Counted from the stretch's first letter, positions 41,066-56,349 are shown. The stretch is DNA of 64,000 bases from Hyperoodon ampullatus (GCA_949752795.1 OX457058.1:152530353-152594352); one strand, 5' to 3'. Made by a program: numbers and translations. Notes: generated from the letters alone by a model not told the origin.

Positions 41066-41490
41066 GTTATGTATTTTATTTTTTTATTTTTATTTTTTAA
41101 AACTTATTTTTGGCTGCATTGGGTCTTCGTTGCTGCGCACGGGCTTCCTCTAGTTGCGGCGAACGGGGGCTACTCTTCTTGCAGTGCGCAGGCTTCTTAT
41201 TGCAGTGGCTTCTCTTGTTGTGGAGCACGGGCTCTAGGCATGTGGGCTTCAGTAGTTGTGGCGCGTGGGCTTCAGTAGTTGTGGCACGTGGGCTCAATAG
41301 TTGTGGCTCGTGGGCTCTAGAGCACAGGCTCAGTAGTTGTGGTGCATGGGCTTAGCTGCTTCGTGGCATGTGGGACCTTCCTGGAGCAGGGCCCGAACCC
41401 ATGTACCCTGCATTGGCAGGAGGATTCTTTTTTTTTTTTTTTTTTTTTTTGGCAGGAGGATTCTTAACCACTGCGCCACCAGGGAAGTCC
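41066..41490 (-). mobile_element. CHR-type SINE, long form, containing a poly(T) insert
   Basis: An antisense long-subfamily copy flanked by AGTTATGTATTTTA and AGTTATCTATTTTA. Its body is interrupted at 41430-41450 by a run of about 21 T. Confidence 0.88.
41415..41465 (-). mobile_element. Poly(A)-only insertion with 15-bp target duplications
   Basis: GGCAGGAGGATTCTT occurs at 41415-41429 and again at 41451-41465, with only T residues between. The SINE family has this 15-mer once. The simplest reading is a retrotransposition event that inserted just a poly(A) tail, antisense to the + strand. Confidence 0.75.
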
Positions 41491-42444
41491 AGTTATCTAT
41501 TTTACATACAGTGGTGTATATATCTCAATCCCCATCTCCCGATTTATTCCCCCCAGCACTCCCTCCTGGCAACCACAAGTCGGTTCCCTACGTCTGTGAC
41601 TCTATTTCTGTTCTGGAAACAAGCTCATTTGTACCTTTTTTTTTTTTTTTGGTTGAACCATATACCATTCTAAGTGCTCTAGATTACATATACTATCTCA
41701 CATAATTTCCCAACAATACTACATCTATCCCATTTTAGATATGAGGCAAGAAGTTAAGTAACATGCCCAAGATGACACACACATATATATATATATATTT
41801 TTTTCTATGTCATAATATTGACATTCAGTCCAGTAATCCTCCACTGTAACAGCTCCTTTACTTTGCAGTGAAAATTTATTTGTATATTTTTTGCCTCTGA
41901 GTCCTTGTGGGATTTTTTTTAAATTCAAACAGAAAGTCACAAAATTTATAATTATAATCATCCTCATCAGTTCACTCAGTCCCATGTAATTAATTTATTT
42001 TTCATCTTGATCTTTTGTTAGCACTTTTATGAATTCATCAGCTTTCCATTAGAGTTCTGAAAATGCTTATTCATTCAGTTCAGCAGTATAGTCAGTTACC
42101 AGAAACCTGTACTTGTCAGAGTCTTTTCCATGAATTCCTTGAAGATGAAACCCTTTTATAGGAACATTTTTGCAAAAGCATCAGAGTACACCCAGAACTC
42201 TCTGTAAATGACCAAAGACTTAAAAATGACCATGGTTAAAGATTTGATGGAAGTTCATAATAATGCAGTTGACAAGGAAATTTAGTTATTTCTGAGATAT
42301 ACATTTTAAAGTAATAACTAGAATTATGACTTATAACATTATACCAGAATATATAAGATTTTTAGAAATTTCATGTAATGTCTGAAACATTTATACTAAC
42401 ATATTTCCATACAAATAACCCAAAGAAAGTTTAGTATTAATTGT

Positions 42445-42845
42445 TTTTTGTTTGTTTGTTTGTTTGTTTATACTGCATCAGTTTTATACACATCAGTGTA
42501 TACATGTCAATCCCAATTGCCCAATTCAGCTTCCACATATAAGTGATATCATATGATATTTGTCTTTCTCTGTCTAACTTACTTCACTCAGTATGACAAT
42601 CTCCAGGTCCATCCATGTTGCTGCAAATGGCATTATTTCATTCTTTTTTATAGCTGAGTAATATTCCATTGTGTATATGTACCATATCTTCTTTATCCAC
42701 TCCTCTGCTGATGTACATTTAGGTTGCTTCCATGTCTTGGCTACTGTAAATAGTGCTGCTATGAACATTGGGGTGCATGTATCTTTTTGAATTATGGTTT
42801 TCTCCAGATATATGCTCAGAAGTGGGGTTGCTGGATTAGAGGACT
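42445..42845 (-). mobile_element. L1 fragment (antisense)
   Basis: It contains 'tccaggtccatccatgttgc', 'gctgagtaatattccattgt' and 'gtgctgctatgaacattggg', the complement of L1 ORF2/3' sequence. A (TTTG)n run marks its left end. Confidence 0.85.
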
Positions 42846-45014
42846 TCGTCTTTGGTGAACATTCCTAGCTGCAGAAAAATGTTGTAAAAAGTGACTTTGA
42901 GACACTTCCATACATTTGGGGGAACTTCATAGGCACATTTGGACAGTCAGATCTGGAGAAGATTGTCTGGTGAAGCTTCTACCACCTTGTCAAGGTTATA
43001 ACACTGGGGTTGTAAATGAGTGTTTCTCAAAGTGTGGCATGCTGACATGCATTTTTTATTTCGGTAGTTGTAATGTGTATTAGAAAAGTAAAACATAGTA
43101 AGCACTTGATTTCTAGGAATCATGAATTTAAAGAAAAATAGTAAGGGGATGAAGTGAAGGTGGTATGCAAATGATCAAAATGTGCAAAAGCCTAGACCAC
43201 ATGATCTCAAAGCCCCGTCCAGCTCTGAGTCTCGTAAACTATGAGAGTGTTATTCTATTTTCATTTCCTTCCAACCCTCCCACTGCCACGCTAACACCTC
43301 TTGTCCGTTAGCACTTTACAGTTTATTTGTGTATTTGCGGTGCCTTTAAAAACTCACGTTTATGTGGTGGCTGTTAAGAGAAGTCTTTTGTAGTTAGTTA
43401 TTTCTTTCAGTACGATATGGGAGATCGCTACAGGAAAGTCTTTTCCATGTTTAGCGACCATCTCCCTGAAATCCGGTTTCCAACGAGAAGTCAACATTTT
43501 GCCCTTGCAGATAACGATATGATCATCAGTTCCTGTTCTTTCCTGTTTTCTTTCTGGTCAACCCAATAATCCACTTGGGTATTCTCTGTCCCATTATAGC
43601 GGTTTATTTCTGGCCAGAACCTAAAAGAATCTTGTGTTTCTTAAAGTCCCAAATACGGTAGCAATAAAGCAAAAAAATGGGTTTCTGAGATCAGATGCCC
43701 TAGCTTTGTGGAAACTAGTTTGAGGAAATATGTTGCATTGAGGACATCAAGGCAGAAAGGATCTGGATTGAGATGGACTCCTCTCCTTGGACTGTCCCAA
43801 GTTTTATTCCAAAGCTTTGTGCCTTTGTAAGCTGAGTGCTTTGTGTCTCTCTGTTATTCCTTCAGTGTACTTGCAAGAACAGGTGATTTTTCTTTTATCC
43901 TTTAATATTCACATAACTTCCAGCAGACTCGTACTCTTGTCTCTCTACTAGACCTTATGTATTTGAGCATAGAGACTATATCTTTGTGCTTTGTGATTAA
44001 TAAGTGTTAATTGAATAAACTTCAATACAATGAGGAATTAAAGTATAAGTATCATATAGTTGAGGAACTTTCCCCTAATTCAATTCTAAAGGTTCCTAGA
44101 TACCATCTCTAACACTCTGATTCTCTTGCCTTGTCTGTTTCAGTAAGATTTTCCTGATGGATCCTTCCTTTTCCTTTGATAACATCTCTTCCTATATTCA
44201 TCACCAAGCAGCTACTTGCTTGCTTTCTTTTTTCTTCTTTTTAAAATTAATTTTATTTTCATCTGAGTAGTATTTGAATACATTTAAAAAATCATGTAGA
44301 ACTAAGTGACCTATAATGCAGATCAACAGTATTTTGCCTCATCCCTCTCTGGCCCCTCGTCTAGCTCCCACAGGCAGTTCTGATAGATGACTCTTCTGGT
44401 ATGCATTTCCATATTTCTAAATAATATACTTACTTGCTTGATTTATCAATTTTGCACATTATCTGTTGACCTCCTCTTATGGACACTCTGGGTTCATATC
44501 CCCTCTCCTCCCACTTTTCTCCTTCCCTTATCATTCCATTGTAGTGAGATCACAGTTCTGGGTTAAACCAGTAGTCAGCTGTGTATGTGATAATAACCCA
44601 CATAAATTTTGTTCACTGCTGAGTGAACAGATTCTGCCTCTGCCCACATGCACCCAGAGTTAATAATTGACCCATGTTTTAATTTGCTTGGTTTCCTACA
44701 TACCTAACTCTATTTTTTTTCCCCTGAATGATCTGCCCAGTATCAGACACCTGTTCATGTTTTTCTATCAGTTTGACTTTTTTTTTATTCTGGAACCTCC
44801 ATCCCACCATTCTTTTTCTTCCTGCTCCAGTCCAGACTGGTTCTTCTCCAGGCCTGGTGCAGACCTGTTGTTTGGAACTTCTCTCTGCTTCTCTCCTGTT
44901 TCCAGCATCCTGTGTCTTCCTTTTTCTTGCTTTGCTCCTTGCTTTGCTGAAGCTTTATTAAAAAGGTGCATGGGAGGCATATTTTTTGTCTTGGGATGAA
45001 TTAAAATATCTATA

Positions 45015-45234
45015 TAATAGCTTTATTTATTTATTTATTTTGGCGGTCCGCGGGCCTCTCACTGTTGTGGCCTCTCCCGTTGCGGAGCACAGGCTCCAGA
45101 TGCGCAGGCTCAGCGGCCATGGCTCACGGGCCCAGCCGCTCCGCGGCATGTGGGATCTTCCCGGACTGGGGTACGAACCCGTGTCCCCTGCATCGGCAGG
45201 CGGACTCTCAACCACTGCGCCACCAGGGAAGCCC
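45015..45234 (-). mobile_element. CHR-type tRNA-derived SINE
   Basis: An antisense short-subfamily copy preceded by (ATTT)n. AATAGCTTTATTT flanks both sides. Confidence 0.92.
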
Positions 45235-46452
45235 AATAGCTTTATTTCTGATTGATGAATCGGCCAGGTAGAGAATTCTAGCTGGAAAATTATTTTCTGT
45301 TAGAACTTTTATGGCATTTTCCCACTAGCTTTTAGCATCCAATGTTACTGTTGAGAAATCTGATACCATTTTGATTATACGAAACCTATAGATTTTTTTT
45401 CTTTTTCTTAAAGCTTATAGGATATTCTCTTTATTCTGAAATTCTACAATGATTGTGTTGGATAGTGGGTAGGCCATTTCAATCTCAAGGGTAGTGATAT
45501 TTATTTCTAGGACTGTTTATTGTCTTCTTTAATAATTTCCTCCTTATGCTTTCTGATTTTGGAACCCCTATTAGTCAGTGTTGGACTTTCTAGATTGACT
45601 TCCTAATTTTCTGATCTTTTCTACTTTCCATCTTGATCCTTTTTCCCATTCTGTGTAACTTTTCTGACATTATTTTACAACAGTTCTATTTTTATTTTTA
45701 GCTATTGCAGTATTAATTTATAATAGTTCTTTCTGGTTCTCTCATTCCTTTTTCATAGTATATATATTCTTGTTTCATAAGATAAAATCTCTTCTAACAC
45801 TCCTTTGTTGATATTATTTTTTGTAAAAAAATTTCTTCTGCTACCTGCCTTGTTGCTACTTCCTGAGCATGTATGCATGTGTGTTCCTGTACTTGTTTGG
45901 TCTCTTCCTTGTTAGAGCTTTACTGACTGTCCGTTCATATTTAAGCTTAAGTGGGGCTTGTTGACTGAGGGCTTTCATATTAGGGCTGTCAAACAGTGAG
46001 CCTTTTAATTGGGGTCCCTCAGAATCAGCATCTCAGCTTTTCTCTCAACTGCTTGGTGCATCCAGAGAACTCCTGCCTCCTATGAGGGTGCCTGTGTCTG
46101 GTACTCTGGGAGCTGAGTGGGAGAAGGAAGCTGACAGTTAATTCCACAATACCTTGCGTACACTTGCCCTTAATCTCCATTTTCAGCCCCTAGATTAACC
46201 CTGTTCTCCACTGTGTCTGGATGTCCTGAGTCTGAAACCTGTCTGGTTCAATTTCTCCAGAGAGGGTGCTGGAAGTGTTGGACACTTGGATGTGCAAGGT
46301 GGAGAGGAGCCCTGGGAGCCAAGCTGTTCTCCGCCCTGTACCTCCCCCTTCCCACTACCTGTATTTCCAAGCACTGAGCCTCCCAGGGGTTCTGCTGGGC
46401 AATACGGCTTGCCTCTCAGTACTATCCGCCTTTGCAGGCCCTTAGTTTAAGT

Positions 46453-46681
46453 CAGCGGTCCCCAGACTTTTTGGCACCAGGGGCCGGTTTTGTGGAAGGC
46501 AGTTCTTCCATGGATGGGGTGGGAGGGGGCTGATTCAGGCGGTGATGCGAGCGATGGGGGAACAGCAGATGCAGCTTCGCTCGCTCACTCGCCTGCCGCT
46601 CACCTCCTCCTGTGCGGCCCGGTTCCTAACAGGCGGTGGACCAGAACCAGTCCGCAGCCCCGGGGGCGCTGGGGACCCCTG
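46453..46681. mobile_element. GC-rich hAT-type non-autonomous transposon
   Basis: A 229-bp element with ends CAGCGGTCCCCAG and the complement of CTGGGGACCCCTG, flanked by a perfect 8-bp duplication GTTTAAGT (46445-46452 and 46682-46689), as expected for hAT. It lies 153 bp upstream of the ZC2HC1C terminal exon. It has no transposase. Confidence 0.85.
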
Positions 46682-46834
46682 GTTTAAGTGCCTCCACTCT
46701 GGCAAGTCAGTTATCATTGTTGCTTCTTTCCTGTTCTCTTTGACCTTAATTTCCTTACTGTCATTCTAACGGAGACTCCGGAAGGGGATGAGATAGACAC
46801 CAAGTTAAATGATCAGTCTTCCTTCAACTTACAG

Positions 46835-47098
46835 GCTGAACCTCCTCGGAAGAGCAACTGGAAACAGAAGCACGAATCTTTCATCCGTACCCTCCGTCAG
46901 GCTCGAGAGGTCCAGCAGGTAATTGCCAAAGGTGGAAACCCCTCCGACCTGCCTCCCATCCTGCCTGCAGAAAATCCAGACTACATTCAGTGTCCTCACT
47001 GTAGCCGCCACTTTGCTCCCAAGGTGGCAGAGTGGCACATTGCTAAGTGTAAGACCGTCAAGAACCGCCCTCCACCTCCAAGGAGGCACTGCCATTGA
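46835..47098 (+). CDS. ZC2HC1C: ZC2HC1C terminal coding exon
   Basis: A 264-bp coding exon after the acceptor TTACAG at 46833-46834. It joins the main exon in phase 0 and encodes 87 residues plus TGA. It begins AEPPRKSNWKQKHESFIRTL. It contains the family's conserved stretch GGNPSDLPPILPAENPDYIQ and the second zinc finger C482-x2-C485-x11-H497-x3-C501, and ends in a proline-rich tail (NRPPPPRRHCH). With the main exon it gives 516 residues counted from the ATG at 38961. Confidence 0.95.
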   Translation, partial: AEPPRKSNWKQKHESFIRTLRQAREVQQVIAKGGNPSDLPPILPAENPDYIQCPHCSRHFAPKVAEWHIAKCKTVKNRPPPPRRHCH

Positions 47099-47386
47099 GC
47101 AGACAACAGTGGAAACTTCCTCGATAGTCCAGAAGGCTCTGCTTCTCTTCAGCAGTAAATGGGAGTAGAATAATTTGATGCAGAGCAGAAAGAACTAAAA
47201 CTTTTACATCTCCCAGGTCTGCCTGCAGAGCTGCAGTCGGTGAAGAGAGAGAGACCCACTGCTAAGCAGCAGGAGGCAACAGGAAGCCTCAGCTTCCCAC
47301 TAAATCACCGCCTCCGGCTGCTGTGCCTCATGTTATTGCCCTAAGAACTGACGGGTGAGGACACGTAAGAGTAGCGAGTAGGCCAC

Positions 47387-47392
47387 ATTAAA
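47387..47392 (+). terminator. ZC2HC1C: Probable ZC2HC1C poly(A) signal
   Basis: ATTAAA, the commonest variant signal, lies 289 bp after the stop. Other sites further downstream cannot be excluded. Confidence 0.5.
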
Positions 47393-48274
47393 GCTCTCTC
47401 TTGCAAGCCTGATTGTGGTTTGTGCTAGTGAAGTGCCTGCATTTGCTCTGCCTTCTTGCCACTGCCTCTACACGTATGTCTATGGCTTCTGTTAACGCCT
47501 CTTGTTCTTGCAAGAAGTTGGCTCGTGGGTATCAGAGGATCATGGTATCTTATAAAAAATACAGTTTTGCCGTAAGGCAAATGACCTCCCCGATACATGG
47601 TCCTGGCCAAAAGTCAATACAAGTATGGAAGGTTCAGGCGCCGGTATGTCCTAAACCCTCCCCATGTTGTACTGTGTAAGAAAGGGAACCTCAGCTTTAT
47701 GTACAATACTTTACAGGGTAGGGATGGGGGAAAGCACACTATGTCTCTGTAGCTGTTCCTTCCTAATGGATTTCATATGTCAGGGAAAAAAAAAAAAAAG
47801 GAAGGAACTTCAGTTTCAGCTATTGCTAGCACTCTGCTTTCAAATCAGGTTGGTTTAACGACTTTTAAAATGAAGCAGCAAAATGTACCATCAAAGCAAC
47901 CTGGGACGTTCTGGTGTCACATGTCCCTGCTGATCACATCACAGTAAACTTCTATTCTAGAAAGTAAACTTTGAAGGAAAAGATACCAGATCTAAAATTT
48001 TCTTTGGGCAGAATCGTGCCTACTGCAAGTAACCTTCATAATTAGGCCTTCAATAAGTGGGTTTGGGGAATTTAAAATTAAACAAATAATAAAATGAGTG
48101 AGTCTTAGACTTGTCAAACGGGAGAGGTGATAAGGTAATGTCTGATGGGGGACAAGATATCAGTTCAGGTAGGATGAAGCTAACACAACAGATCTGAAAT
48201 ACTAGTAAGATTACTGTCCTGAGACTATCACTCGAATTGTTAGTTTAAAACACTGGATAAGCTGTGACAAAGTG

Positions 48275-48525
48275 AGAGAGTGGCATGGACATATATACAC
48301 TACCAAACGTAAAATAGATAGTTAGTGGGAAGCAGCCGCATAGCACAGGGAGATCAGCTCGGTGGTTTGTGACCACCTAGAGGGGTGGGATAGGGAGGGT
48401 GGGAGGGAGGGAGACGCAAGAGGGAAGAGATCTGGGAACCTATGTATAACTGATTCACTTTGTTATAAAGCAGAAACTAACACACCATTGTAAAGCAATT
48501 ACACTCCAATAAGGATGTTAAAAAA
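48275..48525 (+). mobile_element. L1 3' end
   Basis: It runs from 'gacatatatacactaccaaa' to 'cactccaataaggatgttaa'. It has the same G-rich 'gggagggtgggagggaggga' stretch as the other L1 tails here. AAACACTGGA flanks it. Confidence 0.85.
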
Positions 48526-49653
48526 ACCCCAAAAACAAACACTGGAGAAAAATCACCTAACCTGACCTGGGCAAAGGGGACTGTGCAGACCCCAAAACCA
48601 CATTTACTGAACTACAGATGGCCACTCACTCTTGTTCCATTTCCTCTGCAGCTTCTGCTGAGTGGCTGGGCTAACAGATCAGACCAATTTGATATGCAGG
48701 TTTAAGGCTTTAGCTGTGAAGCTGCTAGACACTAGGCTAAAAAAATCATGTTTTAAAAAACAGCATATATTGCTTTATGCTCTTCATAACTGTTACAAAG
48801 AAAGAGAGGTATCACATAATAGGGCTTTTTGGTTGGTCAAACTCACAGAGAGACACTGGATATTTAACCCAATATATACATTCTCCAGTCAAGTTTAATG
48901 AGGTACCCACCTTGAGTTTCACACTTGATGGTAAAAGCAATAGGTGACTAGAATGAGTGGTCGCCAAGGTCACACAGTGGAAGCCTGTGGACTGCTTTGC
49001 CCCACAGGTATGTTTTATTTGACTGATATAGTATTAAAAATATAATCTGACATTAAAAAATTGGGATATGGAGCATCTTTTGAGAAACTGGAAGTTCTGG
49101 AAACCCTGGGCCTGCAACCCTGTATAGCACCAACTGAGTGGGGTTTGGAATCAGTTGCCCCTTCCAGACGGGGTGGAGCACGCAGATCACCACAGCCCCG
49201 CCTGGTGTGCTTCATTTATTTGCCTTGTCTGCCTGGCCCGGAACCCCTGGATGACATTATAAAGGTCACAGACCAGGGGCCTCCAGGGAGAACAAATGTT
49301 GTGTGTGTGGGGGGTGCTTTCTTATGCTGCTAGAGGAACAAACAATAGTCAATGCCATAGTGTTCCCTTCGATCTCAACATGTTTAGGCCTTTGATTATA
49401 TCAGGAATATCTATTAGCCTTTTACATTTAGCTTGATCGGATCTTTGGGAAGAAGAACCTTTTTCTATCTACATCTCTTCCTAGATAGCAGAGGATGACA
49501 GAGGATAAATAAATGCTGCTTGTTAATGTCCGTGTGTTATACTACTTTATCCAAGAACCTTTAGTGCAAGTAGATGCTATAAATTTTAAAGTTCAAAAGG
49601 TTAAGCAATGAGAAAAAATCTTACGGTGAAACTCACTTCGTTAAAAAGTATAT

Positions 49654-49870
49654 GCAGGGTCTTCCCTGGTGGCACAGTGGTTGAGAGTCCGCCTGCCAAT
49701 GCAGGGGACACTGGTTCGTGCCCCGGTCCGGTCCGGGAGGATCCCACATGCCGTGGAGCGGCTGGGCCCGTGAGCCATGGCCGCCGAGCCTGCGCGTCCG
49801 GAGCCTGTGCTCCGCAACGGGAGAGGCCACAACAGTGAGAGGCCCGCATACCGCAAAAAAAAAAAAAAAA
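49654..49870 (+). mobile_element. CHR-type tRNA-derived SINE
   Basis: A full-length copy with an A-tail, flanked by AAAAGTATATGCAG on both sides. A 5-bp GTCCG duplication is present near 49726-49735. Confidence 0.92.
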
Positions 49871-50729
49871 AAGTATATGCAGTGTATTGAATGCAGCCCA
49901 GCACCTTTGGCCTACATTTGCTTTAGGTCATCAGCTAGTCACTTTTCACAACTACACAGGAGGTAGCAGAGATGTGATATAGTGTTCTTCTCCCTAATGT
50001 TCGTAATTCTGTGAGGTTTAGTGATCAGCATGTTTATTTCCATAGTTAATCATTGAAGCAATAAATGATTTTTTGCTTTGTGGCAGGAAGGAACTTGTTT
50101 CGTAGTCCTGACTACAGCCCACTCTGCCCTGACACTATCATGAATAATATTTCTTTGGAGGCCCAAGGATGCTCATTTGAAATAATTCATCCTTGCACCA
50201 GAGTTGTTCTATTATGAATGTTTCCACATATACGGCAAAATCAAATGAAACGTGAGTTAAGTCTGCTCTTGCTCTAAACTTTAGTGAAATGTTCAGCCAA
50301 GAGAAGTTACAACTTGGCTATGCCAGGGAGACCAAATACAGTTCAGCCTTTGTGAGGGAAAACAGTTTTATAAACATAAACTGGCAGTATCACTTGAAAA
50401 AGCCCACTGTGGAGATAAGTACAAGACATGACCCTTCCTATTTTAATGGCTCATCTTTTTCTCCTTCTGCATTTTAAGCACTATATTTTAGAAGTTTGGG
50501 GGGAAGAAAAGTTGTAGCAGCAAAAATGATTCCATTAGTAAGAAGAAGAAACTGGCAAGAAGCAAAGATTATTTCTGTGCAAATGTCCCTTGCATTGTTT
50601 CTGTTACAAGACCATTTATTTCTTTATTTATATAAAGGCTCACTGAATCAAAAATTCATGAAGGCCTAGAGTCTGCGTGTTTTATCCCCAGTGACTAAGG
50701 TCCATGCGTAGGCTCACGGAGGCATAGCA

Positions 50730-53132
50730 CTGATTGAGAGTTTAAATGTTTATTTAAAACAGAAATGTCAAACCACTCCACCCTCAACCTTTCAAACATC
50801 TGGCTAACAATAAGCTAATTCTTCAGCAACAGTGTCAGAGCGGAGGAGTAACTCAGGTTACACTATAACTCAAAAGCAATACTACTGGAAAACTTAAAAC
50901 ACCCAGCACTACATAAAGAAGAAGAGTAGGATGCAATTTAAGAGAATTAGCTACAGAAAACCATTCAAAGGCATTTCTGCTGCCTCACCTTTTACTTTTT
51001 ATCTGATGCATGGCTACCACCTTTGAACTGGTTTCTGTTTGCGTAGCTTTTTGGTGGGAAAAAACATATGGCTATCCCAGGCACAATTGGGAAAGTGCAA
51101 ATTGTCTCTAAGGCACAGAACTTAGATTCTCAGACAGATTAACAGCAAACCTAGACTTCCCAAGGGAACGTGCTAGAGAAAATGACCCCAGCGTTCCACT
51201 GCTAGAGAGTGACTTCCCCTCCGGACCAAGAGCCCAGCTCTCACCCTCCCTTCAGCGCTCACTTTCATCCCACAGTCTCAGCAACGTGCCCATGTTCCTC
51301 GGTTCCATGGCAGAAGCAATACTCATGATTAACACCCAAAATGACACTGCCTCTCAGGCCTGCTGAGGTCGTGAGCATGAGGGATACAGGAACGTGAAAG
51401 GCCAGTCGGTCCTTAAAAAAAAAAAAAAATCAAAGTTGCATTTACATGATGAATCAAAACCCATTGTTAGGGTTTGTTGCAAACCCCAAGTCCCCAGAAC
51501 TTGCAACTTTAATCCAGGGTTGGCCCCTTCCCTTATTTTAAGAAAAGGCTTCAGTGATTACATTAGTACCATTGTACTAGGCTTCCCAGAATTGAGAAAA
51601 CAATGGGAATATTAAACCAAAGAAGATCCCATTGAATAGAGTTGCCCATCCCCAGCTGAGGGGTTTTGCCGGAGCAGCAGCCTTTACACCACCAGTTTTA
51701 GGGAAATGGCAAAATTTCCATTGCACAGGTCCTTCCAAAATATTAAACAGATATCAAACATTCATTTTTTGGTTGGGGAAAATGAAACAAAAATTAATTT
51801 AGCTCTTTCTAGGGAGGTAGGATATGAGACTCATCAAGGCAGCTCCTGTGACTCAAAATACTAAAGGCTAGGTGGAAACACAACGCTCACATCCGTAAGT
51901 AAAACCATCAAACGTTTCTAGGACACTTTCTCTCTCTGGGAAAGCTAGCTTGCTCCTGTCTACAAGGACATGAAGACACGGGGATCAGAAGGGAGCTCTC
52001 AGCCAAATTCCTCTCACTTGGCAGGCTCCTCCTGTTCTGCTAGGCTTCAGGGACTACCTGGTCTGGGGGCTGGCTTTGGGCCACTCAAGTAGGAAAGATG
52101 ATTCAGATTCACTGATATGGCTTCATAAAACACCAAAAGGGGAAACATACTGACTAGACATACAGAAAGGGAGCGGTTGGGGCTGCTGATGTCAAGATTA
52201 GAACCCTAAGAGCCATGAAGGCAGAGGCACAAGAAGTCTTCTCAGGGGCAGAAGACTCAGTCACTCTAGGCCCTCTTGAAGACACCGAGGCAGCTGCAGA
52301 GGGCCTCCCCTCACGGTTTCCTCTGAAGTCCATTCCTACTGCTCCATGGACTCAATTCTCGACGAGACGCCTCATCTCTCAGAGGAATCTTCCAAAGCTA
52401 GGAAATCCCACCCTGCGTTGGCCACAGCCTGACACTCCTGCTGTGGGACGAGGAGGGACCTACCCTTCTTTCTCTACTCCTCATTGAAGAAGTCTCACTC
52501 AACCCTCAGAGGAAAAGCAATCTAAGCCCACTGCTCCTCCTCAAGCATTTAGCTGCACAAAATAATTGAACTTTCTGAAAACAAGCTGAAGATTGACTCC
52601 ACCAGACATACTTTCCTGGACTAAGGCTCCTGAGAGGGCTTAGAACACTTCACCACTCTCCAGATGACCCTGGATGGGCCACACCTGGTTCCAGCCCACT
52701 CCAGCTTTACACTTTAACCTCCTCCACCCAGAGGTGCAATGCCTGGTGTTGAATTCCCAAGGCAGCTTCCAATTAATGGTGAAAATGGTAAGTGGGATGT
52801 AAGCTGCTACCAGCAAAATTAAGGTGAGCATTGTGTCTCCTCTTCAAAGGTGGGATCACCAGATGAGGTACAGAGCTGCTGTTGCTACGGCAGTCACTGA
52901 GGACAAAGCCAGGGCCATGGGGCCCTTCCATTCTCCAACACAAAACCACTCCTAGATCCTATCTAACAGGCAATGCTACTCTCCAAGTGTATATGGAAAG
53001 TGCTTCAGAGCCTCCGCCTCGCGCTCCTTGTCTGCAAGTGAACGAAGCCAGGAAAGCGCTCTCTGCGTTCAGTAAGTGTGCTGTGAAGGTCTTTGGATTC
53101 CAGTTTCCTGGAGGCTATACAGGCTCAGGAGA
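50730..53132 (-). other. NEK9: NEK9 3' untranslated region
   Basis: About 2.4 kb between the NEK9 stop and the poly(A) signal. It contains no young SINE or L1, in contrast to the flanking DNA, which fits a mature exon. A run of 17 A at about 51415-51431 is the only low-complexity tract. Open frames within it are not supported as genes. Confidence 0.7.
50749..50754 (-). terminator. NEK9: NEK9 poly(A) signal (probable)
   Basis: AATAAA on the minus strand, 2.4 kb beyond the NEK9 stop. It sits at the edge where repeat-poor 3' UTR-like sequence ends. Other AATAAA-like motifs exist nearby (about 50625). Confidence 0.6.
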
Positions 53133-55485
<2,353 letters not shown>

Positions 55486-55841
55486 CTAGAGAGACAGGAG
55501 AAAAGGGTCATAGGAGGTTCTGCCTGGATGCTACAGCTCCCCAATCCAAATGTCCTCTAAGTGCTACCAGATTTTACTTTTAAAGTAACAATATAAAACA
55601 CATACACACGAAGTAAATGGAAGAGAAACAGAAAACTGCTGGGATTACAATAGAACCTGGCTCTAACATAACAGAGCAAGAGAACTCTCATTGCCTCAGT
55701 CTGCATTATGGTAAGGTAAAAGAATAATCATCTATTTTGGAGAACTTCGTGAAAAATTTTAAAGTCATTGATATCTTCCTATTTAAAATGCTGAAGTAAG
55801 AGAATGCACAATTTGGTTTGGAACAAGTCTTTCTTTCTTTC

Positions 55842-56094
55842 TCTTTTTTTTTTTTTTTTTTTTGCACGTGGGCTTTCTCTAGTTGTGGCAAGCGGGGGCT
55901 ACTCTTTGTTGTGATGCACAGGCTTCTCATTGCGGTGGCTTCTCTTGTTGCGGAGCATGGGCTCTAGACGTGCGGGCTTCAGTAGCTGTGGCACACAGGC
56001 TCAGTAGTTGTGGCTTGTGGGCTCTAGAGCACAGGCTCAGTAGTTGTGGCGCACTCTACTCTATGTGCTCCACGGCATGTGGGATCTTCCCAGA
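55842..56094 (-). mobile_element. 5'-truncated CHR-type SINE
   Basis: An antisense copy that lacks the tRNA-like head: it stops at 'gtgggatcttcccagat'. GGAACAAGTCTTTCT flanks both sides, so the truncation happened at insertion. Confidence 0.88.
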
Positions 56095-56349
56095 TGGAAC
56101 AAGTCTTTCTGATCACAGTGAGGACACCATGATTCAGAGGGTCAATACTGATGAAATGTAGTGGATCACACTTTAGAAGAGATTTAAGAGGTGTTCAGTA
56201 AACAGGATCGCCAGAATAATTCAAGATGGCTAACTGACAGAGGAATTAAAATGTTTACCTTGAAGTTTCAAAGGCTTTATTTCCTCTTCTGGGAAGCTTT
56301 TCAATTATCCTAGCCTGGATTTTTCTCCCTTCTTCTACTGTACTTTGTT

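Larger units (their letters stand above)
40890..41660 (-). mobile_element. L1 3' region (antisense), split by a SINE
   Basis: It begins with T-rich sequence and 'ggggtatagttgatttacaa', the complement of an L1 tail. It resumes after the SINE with 'cacaagtcggttccctacgt' and ends near 41630. Confidence 0.8.
40248..46834 (+). other. ZC2HC1C: ZC2HC1C intron 2
   Basis: A 6.6-kb intron. It contains an antisense L1 split by a long SINE, another antisense L1 at 42445-42845, an antisense SINE at 45015 and a hAT element at 46453. The part at 42850-45010 has no clear gene or young repeat; 45240-45960 resembles an old L1-type repeat. Confidence 0.8.
47420..50725. other. Intergenic: ZC2HC1C and NEK9 converge
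   Basis: It holds an L1 tail (48275-48525), a CHR-type SINE (49654-49870) and otherwise unassigned sequence. I see no gene in it. Longer 3' UTRs of either neighbour could extend into it. Confidence 0.65.

Noticed and set aside
52215..52487. 90-residue plus-strand open frame in the NEK9 3' UTR
   Set aside because: It has no recognisable domain, no splice or promoter context, and lies antisense within the inferred NEK9 3' UTR.
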